DNA of 37,385 nucleotides from Gemmatimonadota bacterium (GTDB lineage Bacteria; Gemmatimonadota; Gemmatimonadetes; Longimicrobiales; Gaopeijiaceae): NCBI GenBank assembly GCA_003562075.1, contig PWWP01000054.1, positions 1 to 37,385 of the forward strand, read 5' to 3'. Shown piece by piece: positions 18,862 to 27,139 of this stretch (position 1 is its first letter; each line of letters starts with the position of its first letter). The notes under the pieces were generated by a model. It saw only the letters and a program-made list of their open reading frames with translations, ran no database searches and was not told where the DNA came from. The position numbers and the translations under genes were made by a program.

Positions 18862-21800
18862 ATGAGCAGGAAGGCAAGAGCATGGGTTGGAGGAATCTCA
18901 GTCCTCCTCTTCTTCGTCCTCATCGCCTGGTTGGTGGGTTCCCTCCTGGGGCTGGAAGACCGGGCTCTCCTCATCATGCGGGGGAGCCTTGCCCTTCTTG
19001 GGATCTTGGCTGCGGCGCTCACCGCTCGCCTCCTCTGGGTTACCGGTCCGCCCCCGCGGACGGATGCCCCGGACGACGATTCCCTGGCCCTGGCTGCTGC
19101 CCGGGAGCGCCTGGCCCGATCCAGCGCACCTCACTCCAAGATGAGCCGGCTTCCCCTGACCTTGGTCCTGGGTCCCAGGGGGAGCACCAAGACCACCATC
19201 CTCACCCGAACCGGGCTGGAGCCCGAGCTTCTTGCCGGCGAGGTGGCCCATGGCGACACCATCGTGGAAACGGATGGGATCAACCTCTGGTACCATGATG
19301 GCAGCATCTACCTGGAGGCGGGTGGGAACGTCCTGGAGGACGAACCCCGATGGAAGCGGCTCCTGCGCAGGATCCGGCCGGCCAGCTGGGGAGCCGCCGC
19401 CGGCCGGGGAAAACAACCCCCCCGGTCCGTCATCCTCTGCTTCGGCCTGGATGAGTTCCTCAAGCCGGGAGCCGGCGATGAGATCCCTGCTCAAGCCAAA
19501 CGGCTCCGGCAGCGGCTCTCTGAACTGGCAGAGGAGTTGGGCGTCTCCATCCCGATCTACGTTCTCTTCACCCGAGCGGACCGCTTTCCCTTCTTCCTGG
19601 ACTACATCCGGAACCTGAAGAATGCCGAGGTCGCTCCGCCTCTGGGGGTGACCCTGCCCCTCCGGGCGCGGACCGACGCCGGCTCCCACACCCGAGAAGA
19701 AGGGCAGCGGATCCGGGCCGCCTTCCAGGAGCTCCACGAGTCCCTGGGAGCCAACCGACTGAGAGTCCTTCCCCGGGAGAACAACGACGAAATTCGGAGC
19801 GGGGCCTACGAATTTCCCCGAGAGCTCCGAAAAGTCTCGGAGCTGGCCACCTCGTTTCTCTTGGAGCTGTCCCGGCCCAGCCAACTGGCAGTGAGCCCAG
19901 TCCTCCGAGGGTTCTACTTCACCGGGGTCCGCCCCATCATCGTGGAGGATGCCGAGCCCTCCGCGCCGACGACAGGAGGGGGCGGAGCCCCGGCCAGCAT
20001 GGGGGCCACCGGTGTCTTCAACGTTCAACAGCTGCAGGAAGAGGCTCAGAGGGAGACCCGTGGACAGGCCAGAGCTCGAAAAGTGCCCCAGTGGGTTTTC
20101 CTCCACGACTTCTTCCGATCCCTTCTTCCCGGTGACGCCAACGCTCGCGCCCTGACGGCCGGCGGCTCCCGAGTCCAGGCCCTGCGGCGCTTTGCCCTCG
20201 GGAGCCTGAGCGCGTTTGCGCTGGTCGCCCTTCTGGGCTTCACCATCTCTTTTCTGGGGAACCGAAACCTCCAGGACCGGGTGACCACAGCAACTGCCGG
20301 CGTGGAGGAGCTGAATCCTGAACCAGGCATCCCTCCCACCGAAGACCAGCTCAGGACCCTGGACCAGCTGAGGCAGGAGTTGACCCTCCTCCGGGAATAC
20401 GCGGAGGGGAGGCCCCCCCTCCGCCTGCGTTGGGGACTCTATCGAGGGGATGCTCTCCTCCCACCGGCTCGACAGGCTTACTTCCAACAGTTCGACAATC
20501 TCCTCTGGGCACCGACCCGGGAACGGCTGGTCGCAGGCCTGACCAGCCTTGAAGGGGAACCGGGAGCGGAAGACGACTATGGTGAGACGTACGATGCCCT
20601 CCGGGCATACCTGGTCACGACCCGGCATCCCGAGCGGAGCGAAGAGGGAATCCTGACTCCACCGCTCATGGCTCACTGGGCCTTTGCCGGCGAAGTGGGT
20701 GAGGAGCGCAGGGAATTGGCCAGAGCCCAATTCAACTTCTTCGCTCGGGAGCTGGCCGTCGAACATCCGTTGCCCCGGGACGCGGACCAGGCACTGGTCA
20801 CATCCACCCGAGAGTTCCTTCTCCGCTTCGCCGAGTTGGACAGGGTCTACCAGGCGCTCCTCTCCGATGGCTCGACGGGAATCGAGCCGGTGGAGCTCTC
20901 TCGGATTGCTCCAGGGGCCGGCGGAGCCGTCCGGTCCGACCATTCCGTTCCGGGCGCCTTCACCCAGGAAGGTTGGGAACGAGTTCAGAGCGCCCTGGGC
21001 GATGTTGACCGGCTGTTCGCAGCCGAAGAGTGGGTAGTGGGAGAGCAGGCCATCTCCGCCGAAGACCGGGAGCGATTGACCCAGGAACTCGCAGATCGCT
21101 ACGTGACCGATTACGTGGAGCACTGGCAGAGCTTCCTACGATCTGCCACCGTCCCTGGCTTCGGGAGCACGGCGGTAGCAGCCCAACGGCTGGATATCCT
21201 CAGCGGCAACCAGTCTCCCATCCTCCAGGTGCTGGCCACGACAGCCAGGAATACAGCGGTGGATTCCTCCCTTGTCATGCCCCACTTCCAGCCCGTGCAC
21301 CAGGCCACCCCTCCGGAGATCCGGGATCGCTTCATCTCCGATGCAAATGAAAGCTACATCGCCGGTCTGGCAGACCTCCAGAGTGCAATGGATCAGCTCT
21401 CGGGCGCCTCAGGATCCCAACGGGAGCAGCTCATGGGGGCCGCGTCCTCCAACGCCGAACAAACCCGACGGGCCGTGAGGCAACTTGCTCAGGGATTCAG
21501 CGTGGAAGGAGGGGCACAGGTGGCAGCCAGCGAGGTGGAACGCCTCATGGAGGCGCCGGTCCGGCTCAGTGAATCCCTTCTCACCCAACTGCCTGCTGCC
21601 CAGGTGAACGCTCAAGGGGCCACGTTCTGCCAGTCTTTCGAGGGTGTACTGAACCGATTCCCTTTTGATCAGAACGCTGCCGCCGAGGCCACCATGGACG
21701 ACCTGGAATCGCTCCTGGCACCGGGGGATGGAGCGCTGTGGAACTTCTACGAAAATGTGGGCGGAAGCCTCCTTGCTCGACAAGGAGGACGCTACGTGCC

Positions 21801-22296
21801 AGCACCCGGGGCATCGCCTCAGCCCACTGAGGCCTTCGTCCGCTTCTTCAACCGTGCCGCCGAGATCTCCCAGGCCTTCTTCGGAGACCAGGGCTCGAGC
21901 CCTGAGATCGTATTTGCTCTGAGGCCTGACACGTCGGATGATCTGCCTGAGATCACCGTCGGTATCGACGGCCAGACCCACCGGTTCACCCGGACGGTCG
22001 CAGCTGCGCAGACATTCATCTGGGAAGGAAATCGGGCAGACAACGTCCGAGTGACTGGACAGTTGAACGGGGAGGAAGTCACCTTGATTGAAGCGTCGGA
22101 CAGCCCCTGGGCCCTCTTCCGATTCTTTGGGAATGCCCAGTGGGACGACCAGGGGGGAGGCCGTTACCAACTCAGGTGGGCCATTCCTGGGCAGCAGGTG
22201 GACCTCACCGCTGAATTGAGCCTTCCCCGGGGCATCCCCGTCTTCCGGGGCGGATTCGTCGAAGAACTCACATGCGCCCCCCGGATTGCCCAGTGA
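18862..22296 (+). CDS. tssM: TssM inner-membrane channel protein (IcmF)
   Basis: TssM spans the inner membrane and reaches through the periplasm to the outer-membrane lipoprotein. From ATG 18862 (GAGAGG about 10 bases upstream) it has 1144 residues, a normal size. Two N-terminal helices (about 8-30 and 38-60) are followed by a cytoplasmic NTPase-like domain, a third helix at about 445-467, and a long periplasmic region. The C-terminal beta part includes QFIWEGN-like and PWALFRFF segments typical of TssM. The P-loop (104-111) reads GPRGSTKT: the Gly normally before Lys is Thr, while KT is kept. FGLDEFLK occupies the expected Walker B region. A PrcB-like lipoprotein follows 40 bases later. Confidence 0.95.
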   Translation: MSRKARAWVGGISVLLFFVLIAWLVGSLLGLEDRALLIMRGSLALLGILAAALTARLLWVTGPPPRTDAPDDDSLALAAARERLARSSAPHSKMSRLPLTLVLGPRGSTKTTILTRTGLEPELLAGEVAHGDTIVETDGINLWYHDGSIYLEAGGNVLEDEPRWKRLLRRIRPASWGAAAGRGKQPPRSVILCFGLDEFLKPGAGDEIPAQAKRLRQRLSELAEELGVSIPIYVLFTRADRFPFFLDYIRNLKNAEVAPPLGVTLPLRARTDAGSHTREEGQRIRAAFQELHESLGANRLRVLPRENNDEIRSGAYEFPRELRKVSELATSFLLELSRPSQLAVSPVLRGFYFTGVRPIIVEDAEPSAPTTGGGGAPASMGATGVFNVQQLQEEAQRETRGQARARKVPQWVFLHDFFRSLLPGDANARALTAGGSRVQALRRFALGSLSAFALVALLGFTISFLGNRNLQDRVTTATAGVEELNPEPGIPPTEDQLRTLDQLRQELTLLREYAEGRPPLRLRWGLYRGDALLPPARQAYFQQFDNLLWAPTRERLVAGLTSLEGEPGAEDDYGETYDALRAYLVTTRHPERSEEGILTPPLMAHWAFAGEVGEERRELARAQFNFFARELAVEHPLPRDADQALVTSTREFLLRFAELDRVYQALLSDGSTGIEPVELSRIAPGAGGAVRSDHSVPGAFTQEGWERVQSALGDVDRLFAAEEWVVGEQAISAEDRERLTQELADRYVTDYVEHWQSFLRSATVPGFGSTAVAAQRLDILSGNQSPILQVLATTARNTAVDSSLVMPHFQPVHQATPPEIRDRFISDANESYIAGLADLQSAMDQLSGASGSQREQLMGAASSNAEQTRRAVRQLAQGFSVEGGAQVAASEVERLMEAPVRLSESLLTQLPAAQVNAQGATFCQSFEGVLNRFPFDQNAAAEATMDDLESLLAPGDGALWNFYENVGGSLLARQGGRYVPAPGASPQPTEAFVRFFNRAAEISQAFFGDQGSSPEIVFALRPDTSDDLPEITVGIDGQTHRFTRTVAAAQTFIWEGNRADNVRVTGQLNGEEVTLIEASDSPWALFRFFGNAQWDDQGGGRYQLRWAIPGQQVDLTAELSLPRGIPVFRGGFVEELTCAPRIAQ

Positions 22297-22336
22297 CCGC
22301 AAGGATCCGGCAGCCTGATCCCCAAGGAGTCCAACC

Positions 22337-22930
22337 ATGCAACGATTCGCCCTCTGGTCCCTGGTGGCCCTCATCGCCCTCGTCGCCGCCGGCTGCCGAG
22401 GGGGCGGAGATGAACCCCCATCGCCTCCGGAGCCCGAACCGGATCCCATGGCCCCCCTGGCGTCGTCGGCTCGCCTCTACTACGACAACAGTGGAGGCAT
22501 CTCCGACTCCCTCCGGGTAGTGGTGAGAGACGAGGACGACTGGCAGGACCTGTGGGATCGGGCCACCTCCCGGCAGTCATCCCCCCCAAGCCGTCCCACC
22601 GTGGACTTCACAGAGGAAATGGTGGTAGCCGTGGGCACGGGCAGGATGACGCCCCAGGACCGGATCCAGGTCGACAGTGCCGGATTCTACACCGAACGGA
22701 CCGTGGACGGGGCCGAAGAGGAATATTTCATCGTGGTCGTCCGAACTCACGAAGGCTGCCGTCGGCTGGAGGCTGACGCCTATCCCCTGGAAATCGTGAA
22801 AGTCCCCAGATTCGATGGATCGGTCCGGTGGGAGGAGCGTCGGGAGCAAGCCACCGACTGTGACCAGGAGGCACGGCTCGTCCCCTCCAGCCATCGGGAG
22901 TTCCTGGGAACAGGGAGACCCGCACCATGA
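22337..22930 (+). CDS. PrcB-like lipoprotein in tssJ position
   Basis: The 197-residue product has a signal peptide ending LVAAGC (Cys20), so it is a lipoprotein; Arg at +2 would not retain it in the inner membrane by the Asp rule. The mature part carries a PrcB C-terminal-like pattern: a DDWQDLWDRA helix, then PTVDFTEEMVVAVGTG, a YFIVVVRTHEG strand, and YPLEIVKVPRF near the end. In PrcB itself this domain belongs to a protease-associated lipoprotein of Treponema denticola. Here it follows tssM, where T6SS clusters often carry the TssJ lipoprotein. It does not look like the TssJ fold by sequence, so replacement of TssJ is a hypothesis. ATG has AAGGAG seven bases upstream; the stop overlaps the kinase start. 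Confidence 0.78.
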   Translation: MQRFALWSLVALIALVAAGCRGGGDEPPSPPEPEPDPMAPLASSARLYYDNSGGISDSLRVVVRDEDDWQDLWDRATSRQSSPPSRPTVDFTEEMVVAVGTGRMTPQDRIQVDSAGFYTERTVDGAEEEYFIVVVRTHEGCRRLEADAYPLEIVKVPRFDGSVRWEERREQATDCDQEARLVPSSHREFLGTGRPAP

Positions 22931-24714
22931 GCGATGCCGCCGGCCCTTCCGGCGATTCTCCCGCCGGGGAACCGGAGGGAAACGAGCCTGATGCCACGGA
23001 CCTGGTAGGGACCGTTCTGGCAGGCCGCTACAAAGTGCTCCGCCGCCTGGGCGTCGGGGCCATGGGCGCCGTGTACCTGGGTGAGCACATGCGGATTGGC
23101 AGGAAGGATGCGATCAAGGTCCTCCGCGCCGCCATGGCTCGTGATCCGGAAGCCATCGCCCGTTTCACACGAGGGGCTCGGAACGTCTCCCGTATCCGGC
23201 ATCCCAACGTCTGTACCCTCTACGACTTCGGCGATACCAAGGAAGGCTTCCATTTCCTGGCCATGGAGTTCGTGGACGGGCCATCCCTGGGCGAGCTTCT
23301 GGAAGATCAGGGACCCCTCTCTCCAGACCGGGCGGCCATGCTCACCGGGCAGATAGGGGAGGCGCTCCAGGCCGCCCACACTCTGGGAATCATCCATCGG
23401 GACCTGAAGCCCGACAACATCATGGTGGCCCGGGAGGCCGACGGGTCAGAGCAGGTGAAGGTGGTGGACTTCGACATCGCCCGTGGCCCCGCCGAGGAGG
23501 AGGGGCCCGCGGTGACCCGGCATGGCTTCGTGGTGGGAACCCCTGAGTACATGAGTCCGGAGCAGCTCACCGGCGATCCCCTGGACGGCCGCAGCGACGT
23601 CTACTCCATGGCCCTGGTCCTTTTCCGGATGCTCACCGGGAAACTGCCCTTCGAAGGTGATACGGCCCAGGAAATCATGGTCCAGCGCCTCACCAAGAAG
23701 CCGCTGACCCTCTCCGAGGCTGCAGGACATCCCTTTTCGGAGGCCCTGGAGCAGGCAGTGGCCCAGGGGCTTCGGCGAAAAGCGGCAGATCGTCCCGATG
23801 ACGCCCGGACCCTGGCTCAGCAGGTTCAGGAGGCGGTCCGGACCGGCGGGCCTGCTGCTGCAGCCCCGCCCCCTCCGGGTGGGTCCACCCAGCCTGGCGC
23901 CACAGCGCCGCCACCGACCCAGGTGCCCTCGGCGTCGGCCACTGGCGACCTGCCGGCCCCCTCACCTGCTTCGCAGGGAGCCGGGGCCACTGGGGCCACC
24001 GCCGCTCCCCGTCCCTCAAGAGCCGCGGCAGCCGAAGCCACTCCCGTAGGTGAAGGGACCGGACGCTCAGGCATCCTCCTCCTGGCCGGCCTGGGTCTGG
24101 TGGTACTCCTCATGGTCGGAGGTGGCGGAGCCGCCGCCTATTTTGCGCTTGGTTGGTTGGGAGGCAACGACGGTGACTCAGACGTGACGACCACAGCGAT
24201 GGTAACGGAGGAAGCCGACGATCCCGGAACGGATTCGGACCCGGAGGTCGAGCCCTCCATGGAAGAGGAGGCCCCTCCTACCCAGGAATCCCCTCCTCCT
24301 GCGACGGCACCTCAGGAATCTGCTGATCCAGCGCCACAGGACACGGAGGTAGAAGCTCCGGCCCCGGCGCCGGCCACAGCGGAGACGCCACCAGCCGCCA
24401 CGGACGCGCCGCCGGGGTTGGACATCGACCCTGCGGAAGCCCAGTCCACCCTCTTCGGCATGTTCGTGGCGCTGGGTGAGGATGACCCGGGCCCCGTGCA
24501 GTTGGAGGCCATGCGAGACACCATCGAAGCTATCTGGGAGCACCCAGAAGTAGCACAGGAGGACCGGGCCTTTGCCGCCCATGTTCTGGGGCTGGCCCTG
24601 ATCTCCATGGGAGACTCGGTCCAGGGGGTGGATTGGCTGGATGAGGCAGTCCGACTGGACCCCATCGAGCGTTACATCAGTGTCCGAAACCTCCATCGGG
24701 AGGATGGGCCGTGA
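22927..24714 (+). CDS. Transmembrane Ser/Thr protein kinase (PpkA-like)
   Basis: This kinase probably drives a threonine-phosphorylation switch of the T6SS with the adjacent phosphatase and FHA protein. The kinase domain (about 35-300) has the glycine loop GVGAMG (42-47), Lys64, HRDLKPDN with Asp159, and GTPEYMSPEQ. The metal-binding motif is DFD (181-183) instead of DFG; the key Asp181 is kept, so activity is still plausible. A Pro/Ala-rich stretch (300-375), one transmembrane helix (about 382-410) and an acidic Pro-rich linker follow. A periplasmic TPR-like region (about 500-590) could be a sensor. It overlaps the lipoprotein gene by four bases and the phosphatase by four, giving tight coupling. 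It belongs to the Pkn family. Confidence 0.93.
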   Translation: MSDAAGPSGDSPAGEPEGNEPDATDLVGTVLAGRYKVLRRLGVGAMGAVYLGEHMRIGRKDAIKVLRAAMARDPEAIARFTRGARNVSRIRHPNVCTLYDFGDTKEGFHFLAMEFVDGPSLGELLEDQGPLSPDRAAMLTGQIGEALQAAHTLGIIHRDLKPDNIMVAREADGSEQVKVVDFDIARGPAEEEGPAVTRHGFVVGTPEYMSPEQLTGDPLDGRSDVYSMALVLFRMLTGKLPFEGDTAQEIMVQRLTKKPLTLSEAAGHPFSEALEQAVAQGLRRKAADRPDDARTLAQQVQEAVRTGGPAAAAPPPPGGSTQPGATAPPPTQVPSASATGDLPAPSPASQGAGATGATAAPRPSRAAAAEATPVGEGTGRSGILLLAGLGLVVLLMVGGGGAAAYFALGWLGGNDGDSDVTTTAMVTEEADDPGTDSDPEVEPSMEEEAPPTQESPPPATAPQESADPAPQDTEVEAPAPAPATAETPPAATDAPPGLDIDPAEAQSTLFGMFVALGEDDPGPVQLEAMRDTIEAIWEHPEVAQEDRAFAAHVLGLALISMGDSVQGVDWLDEAVRLDPIERYISVRNLHREDGP

Positions 24715-25640
24715 GCGACTTCCCCGGCGAAGACCGACACGTCTATGCCCAGGTCTGGGGACTCAGCGACGTGGGACAATCCCGAACCGAGAATCAGGAC
24801 GCCTTCCTCATCGCCGAACTGAGAGATACTGGCTCGGAGGAAGGCTTCATCCTGGGTCCCGACTCCCCTGAGCTCCAGGATGGCGGTGATCCCCTCGTCA
24901 CCATCGGCCCTCGGGGGATGCTCCTCCTGGTCGCCGATGGGATGGGGGGAGCTGCAGGTGGTGCCGTGGCATCTCGCCTGGCCACCTCGGTCATCGCCGA
25001 ACAGGTGGTCCAGGGCTGGACGAAGGATCGGGTCCAGACCCCGATCCGCTTCGCACATCACCTCCGGGACGCTGTCCGCCAAGCGAATGCCAGAGTCCAT
25101 GCCAGGGCGCTGGAACGCCCAGAGCTCACCGGAATGGGGACGACGGCCACCGTGGCGGGGATCCTGGATGGCATGGTCTACATGGCCCAGGTCGGCGACT
25201 CCCGGGCCTACCTGCTCCGAAACGGGAAACCAACCCAACTGACTCGCGATCAGTCCATGGTACAGGAACTGGTGGACCAGGGTGCCATGACGCTGGAAGA
25301 AGCAGAACGAAGCGTGCACCGCAGTGTCCTCCTCCAGGCTCTGGGCACCGAACCGGAGGTCAAGGTGGCATTGACCTACCACCCGCTGCGCCGGGGAGAC
25401 ACCCTCCTCCTCTGCTCTGACGGACTGTCCGGGCCCGTCTCGGATCAGGAGATCGCTGGGCTCGTGACCGAAGCCCCCTCTCCCGAGGCGGCCTGCTCTC
25501 GACTCGTGAGCCTGGCCAACGAACGAGGAGGCCCGGACAACATCACCGTGGTCATTGCCCGATTCAGTGGAGAGGGGTGTTCACCTGCCACTCCGGACGA
25601 GGAGGTCAAACTCCGCCCCTTTGACCCCGATTCACCCTGA
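24711..25640 (+). CDS. PP2C-type Ser/Thr phosphatase (PppA/Stp-like)
   Basis: It would reverse phosphorylation made by the upstream kinase. The 309-residue protein has the full PP2C motif set: GQSRTENQDAFL (21-33), LLLVADGMGG (71-80), GTTATVAGI, VGDSRAYLLRNG, LTRDQSMVQELVDQG, LLCSDGLSGPV and GGPDNITVVIARF. The metal-binding Asp residues are all present, so it should be active. It is cytoplasmic, with no signal or membrane segment. The start is GTG at 24711, overlapping the kinase stop as GTGA, with GGGAGG upstream. The FHA-protease gene follows after 10 bases. A 22-residue insert near 38-60 lengthens the first loop slightly. Confidence 0.95.
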   Translation: MSDFPGEDRHVYAQVWGLSDVGQSRTENQDAFLIAELRDTGSEEGFILGPDSPELQDGGDPLVTIGPRGMLLLVADGMGGAAGGAVASRLATSVIAEQVVQGWTKDRVQTPIRFAHHLRDAVRQANARVHARALERPELTGMGTTATVAGILDGMVYMAQVGDSRAYLLRNGKPTQLTRDQSMVQELVDQGAMTLEEAERSVHRSVLLQALGTEPEVKVALTYHPLRRGDTLLLCSDGLSGPVSDQEIAGLVTEAPSPEAACSRLVSLANERGGPDNITVVIARFSGEGCSPATPDEEVKLRPFDPDSP

Positions 25641-25650
25641 TCCGCCCGAG

Positions 25651-27096
25651 ATGACGCCCCAGCTTCTGATCCATAGTGGAGGCCGAAGGGGGATGCGGGT
25701 CCACCTCCAGGGCGATCGTGTCCGGATTGGGCGGAGGGGAGACCTGGAACTGGTCCTGGATCCGGACCAGGATCTGGAGGTGTCGGCACTTCACGCCGAG
25801 CTCACCCGGACCGAAGCAGGATGGACCCTCCGGGATCGAGGCAGTCGAAACGGCACCTTCCTCAACGGACAGGCGCTGGGGCTGTCACCCACCACTCTCT
25901 CCCACGGGGATCAGATTCGCCTGGGGCCCAAGGGTCCTCTCCTGGAGCTCTTCCTGGACGAGCAGGCCCGGGCCAGACAAAGTGCCGAGAACGTCTCATC
26001 CACGGCCACAGTGACAGCCCCAGAGCCCCAGCCTCAAGGGGCGTCCGGTACCCAGGTCCAGCGTCGGCTTCGAAGGGCTACCCGGCGGCTGCGTTGGATC
26101 CTGGCGGCCACAGTCGTCCTCCTCGTCATGGCAGGAGGTGCACTGTTCTACACCGCCCGGGAACGAGCCGAGTGGTCTCAGGAGCGAGCCGCGCTGGAAG
26201 CCAGGGCCGATTCCCTCCTGGCATCGGAGGCTCAAGCGACTCAGGCCCTGGAGGGAGAACTCAGCGAGTTGGACGAGGCCCTGCAACGGTCTCGGGAGGA
26301 GCTGGAGTCGGTCCGCTCAGCCCTTGCCGCCCGGGACGCCCAATCGTCTCCCGACCCTCAGGTCACCACCCCTGAACCTTCCTCCACGGATGGAGAGGAA
26401 GGGGAGCTCCGGCGACGCCTCCAGGAAGCCACCGCTGCCCTGGAACGGCAACAGATCGCAGCATCTCTGGATTTTGACGGGATTCAGGATGCGAATCGCC
26501 AGGCGGTGGCCATGGTCTTCGCTGAACATCCTGGAGGGACGGTTGCCACTGGGACGGGGTTTTCCGTGGAAGCTTCAGGAATCCTCATAACGAGCCGGCA
26601 TGTTCTCCTTGGTGAGGACGGGTCCTCCTCCCCCACCCGGATAGCGGTTCAGTTCACCGACTCCTCCCAGGTCTTTCCAGCCAGCCTCCTGGCTGTTTCC
26701 TCCGACTGGGACCTGGCCGCCATCCAGGTCGAGAACCTGGTGGGGGAGGTTCCCACCGTGGCCGGTTTGAACCTCCGGCCCGACACCCTCTCATCCGGGG
26801 TGCCCATGGCTTCCCTGGGATTCCCGCTGGGAGGGGAGATGGCTGAGGCCGGCGGCGAGCGGTCGCCGGCCCGGCCCCTCCTCAGCGCAGGAGTGCTTCT
26901 GGGTCGAAGCTCGGGTCAGTTGGAGATCCAGGGCTATGGAGAGCCAGGGGCCAGTGGGAGCCCGATCTTTGACGCCCAGGGGCACGTGGCCGGAATCTTG
27001 TTCGGAGGGCGCCGGGACGGAGATCGGCGAGTCCTGTTAGCCGTTCCCGCCCCGGTGGCCACTTCCCTTCTGCAGGCCATCCGGGACGGTCGATAA
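25651..27096 (+). CDS. FHA domain, transmembrane helix and trypsin-like serine protease
   Basis: From ATG 25651 the 481-residue protein starts with an FHA domain (about 1-105): RIGRRGD, SALHAEL and RGSRNGTFLNG are the phosphothreonine-binding signature. One transmembrane helix lies at about 149-169, followed by charged coiled coils (171-228 and 250-272). A trypsin/HtrA-like (S1C) domain lies at about 280-478, with His317 (TSRHVL), Asp354 (DWDLAAI) and Ser435 (GASGSP), so it looks catalytically complete. No PDZ domain is present. Topology: FHA in cytoplasm, protease in periplasm. In known T6SS, Fha proteins bind phosphothreonine targets of PpkA; a protease fusion is unusual to me. It ends the rightward T6SS unit. 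Confidence 0.92.
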   Translation: MTPQLLIHSGGRRGMRVHLQGDRVRIGRRGDLELVLDPDQDLEVSALHAELTRTEAGWTLRDRGSRNGTFLNGQALGLSPTTLSHGDQIRLGPKGPLLELFLDEQARARQSAENVSSTATVTAPEPQPQGASGTQVQRRLRRATRRLRWILAATVVLLVMAGGALFYTARERAEWSQERAALEARADSLLASEAQATQALEGELSELDEALQRSREELESVRSALAARDAQSSPDPQVTTPEPSSTDGEEGELRRRLQEATAALERQQIAASLDFDGIQDANRQAVAMVFAEHPGGTVATGTGFSVEASGILITSRHVLLGEDGSSSPTRIAVQFTDSSQVFPASLLAVSSDWDLAAIQVENLVGEVPTVAGLNLRPDTLSSGVPMASLGFPLGGEMAEAGGERSPARPLLSAGVLLGRSSGQLEIQGYGEPGASGSPIFDAQGHVAGILFGGRRDGDRRVLLAVPAPVATSLLQAIRDGR

Positions 27097-27139
27097 CAGC
27101 TGGGTCCCGATCAGACGGGTCAGGAGGTGGCCAGCTGTT
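27095..27139. terminator. Possible bidirectional terminator
   Basis: AACAGCTGG (27095-27103) pairs perfectly with CCAGCTGTT (27131-27139). The 27-base loop contains CCCG-ATCAGA-CGGG. It spans the 23-base gap between two convergent stops. No T-run on either strand, so strength is uncertain. Confidence 0.4.

Noticed and set aside
18898-21123. 741-residue minus-strand ORF
   Set aside because: Antisense to tssM, which has the expected helices and family segments; the minus product has no motif.
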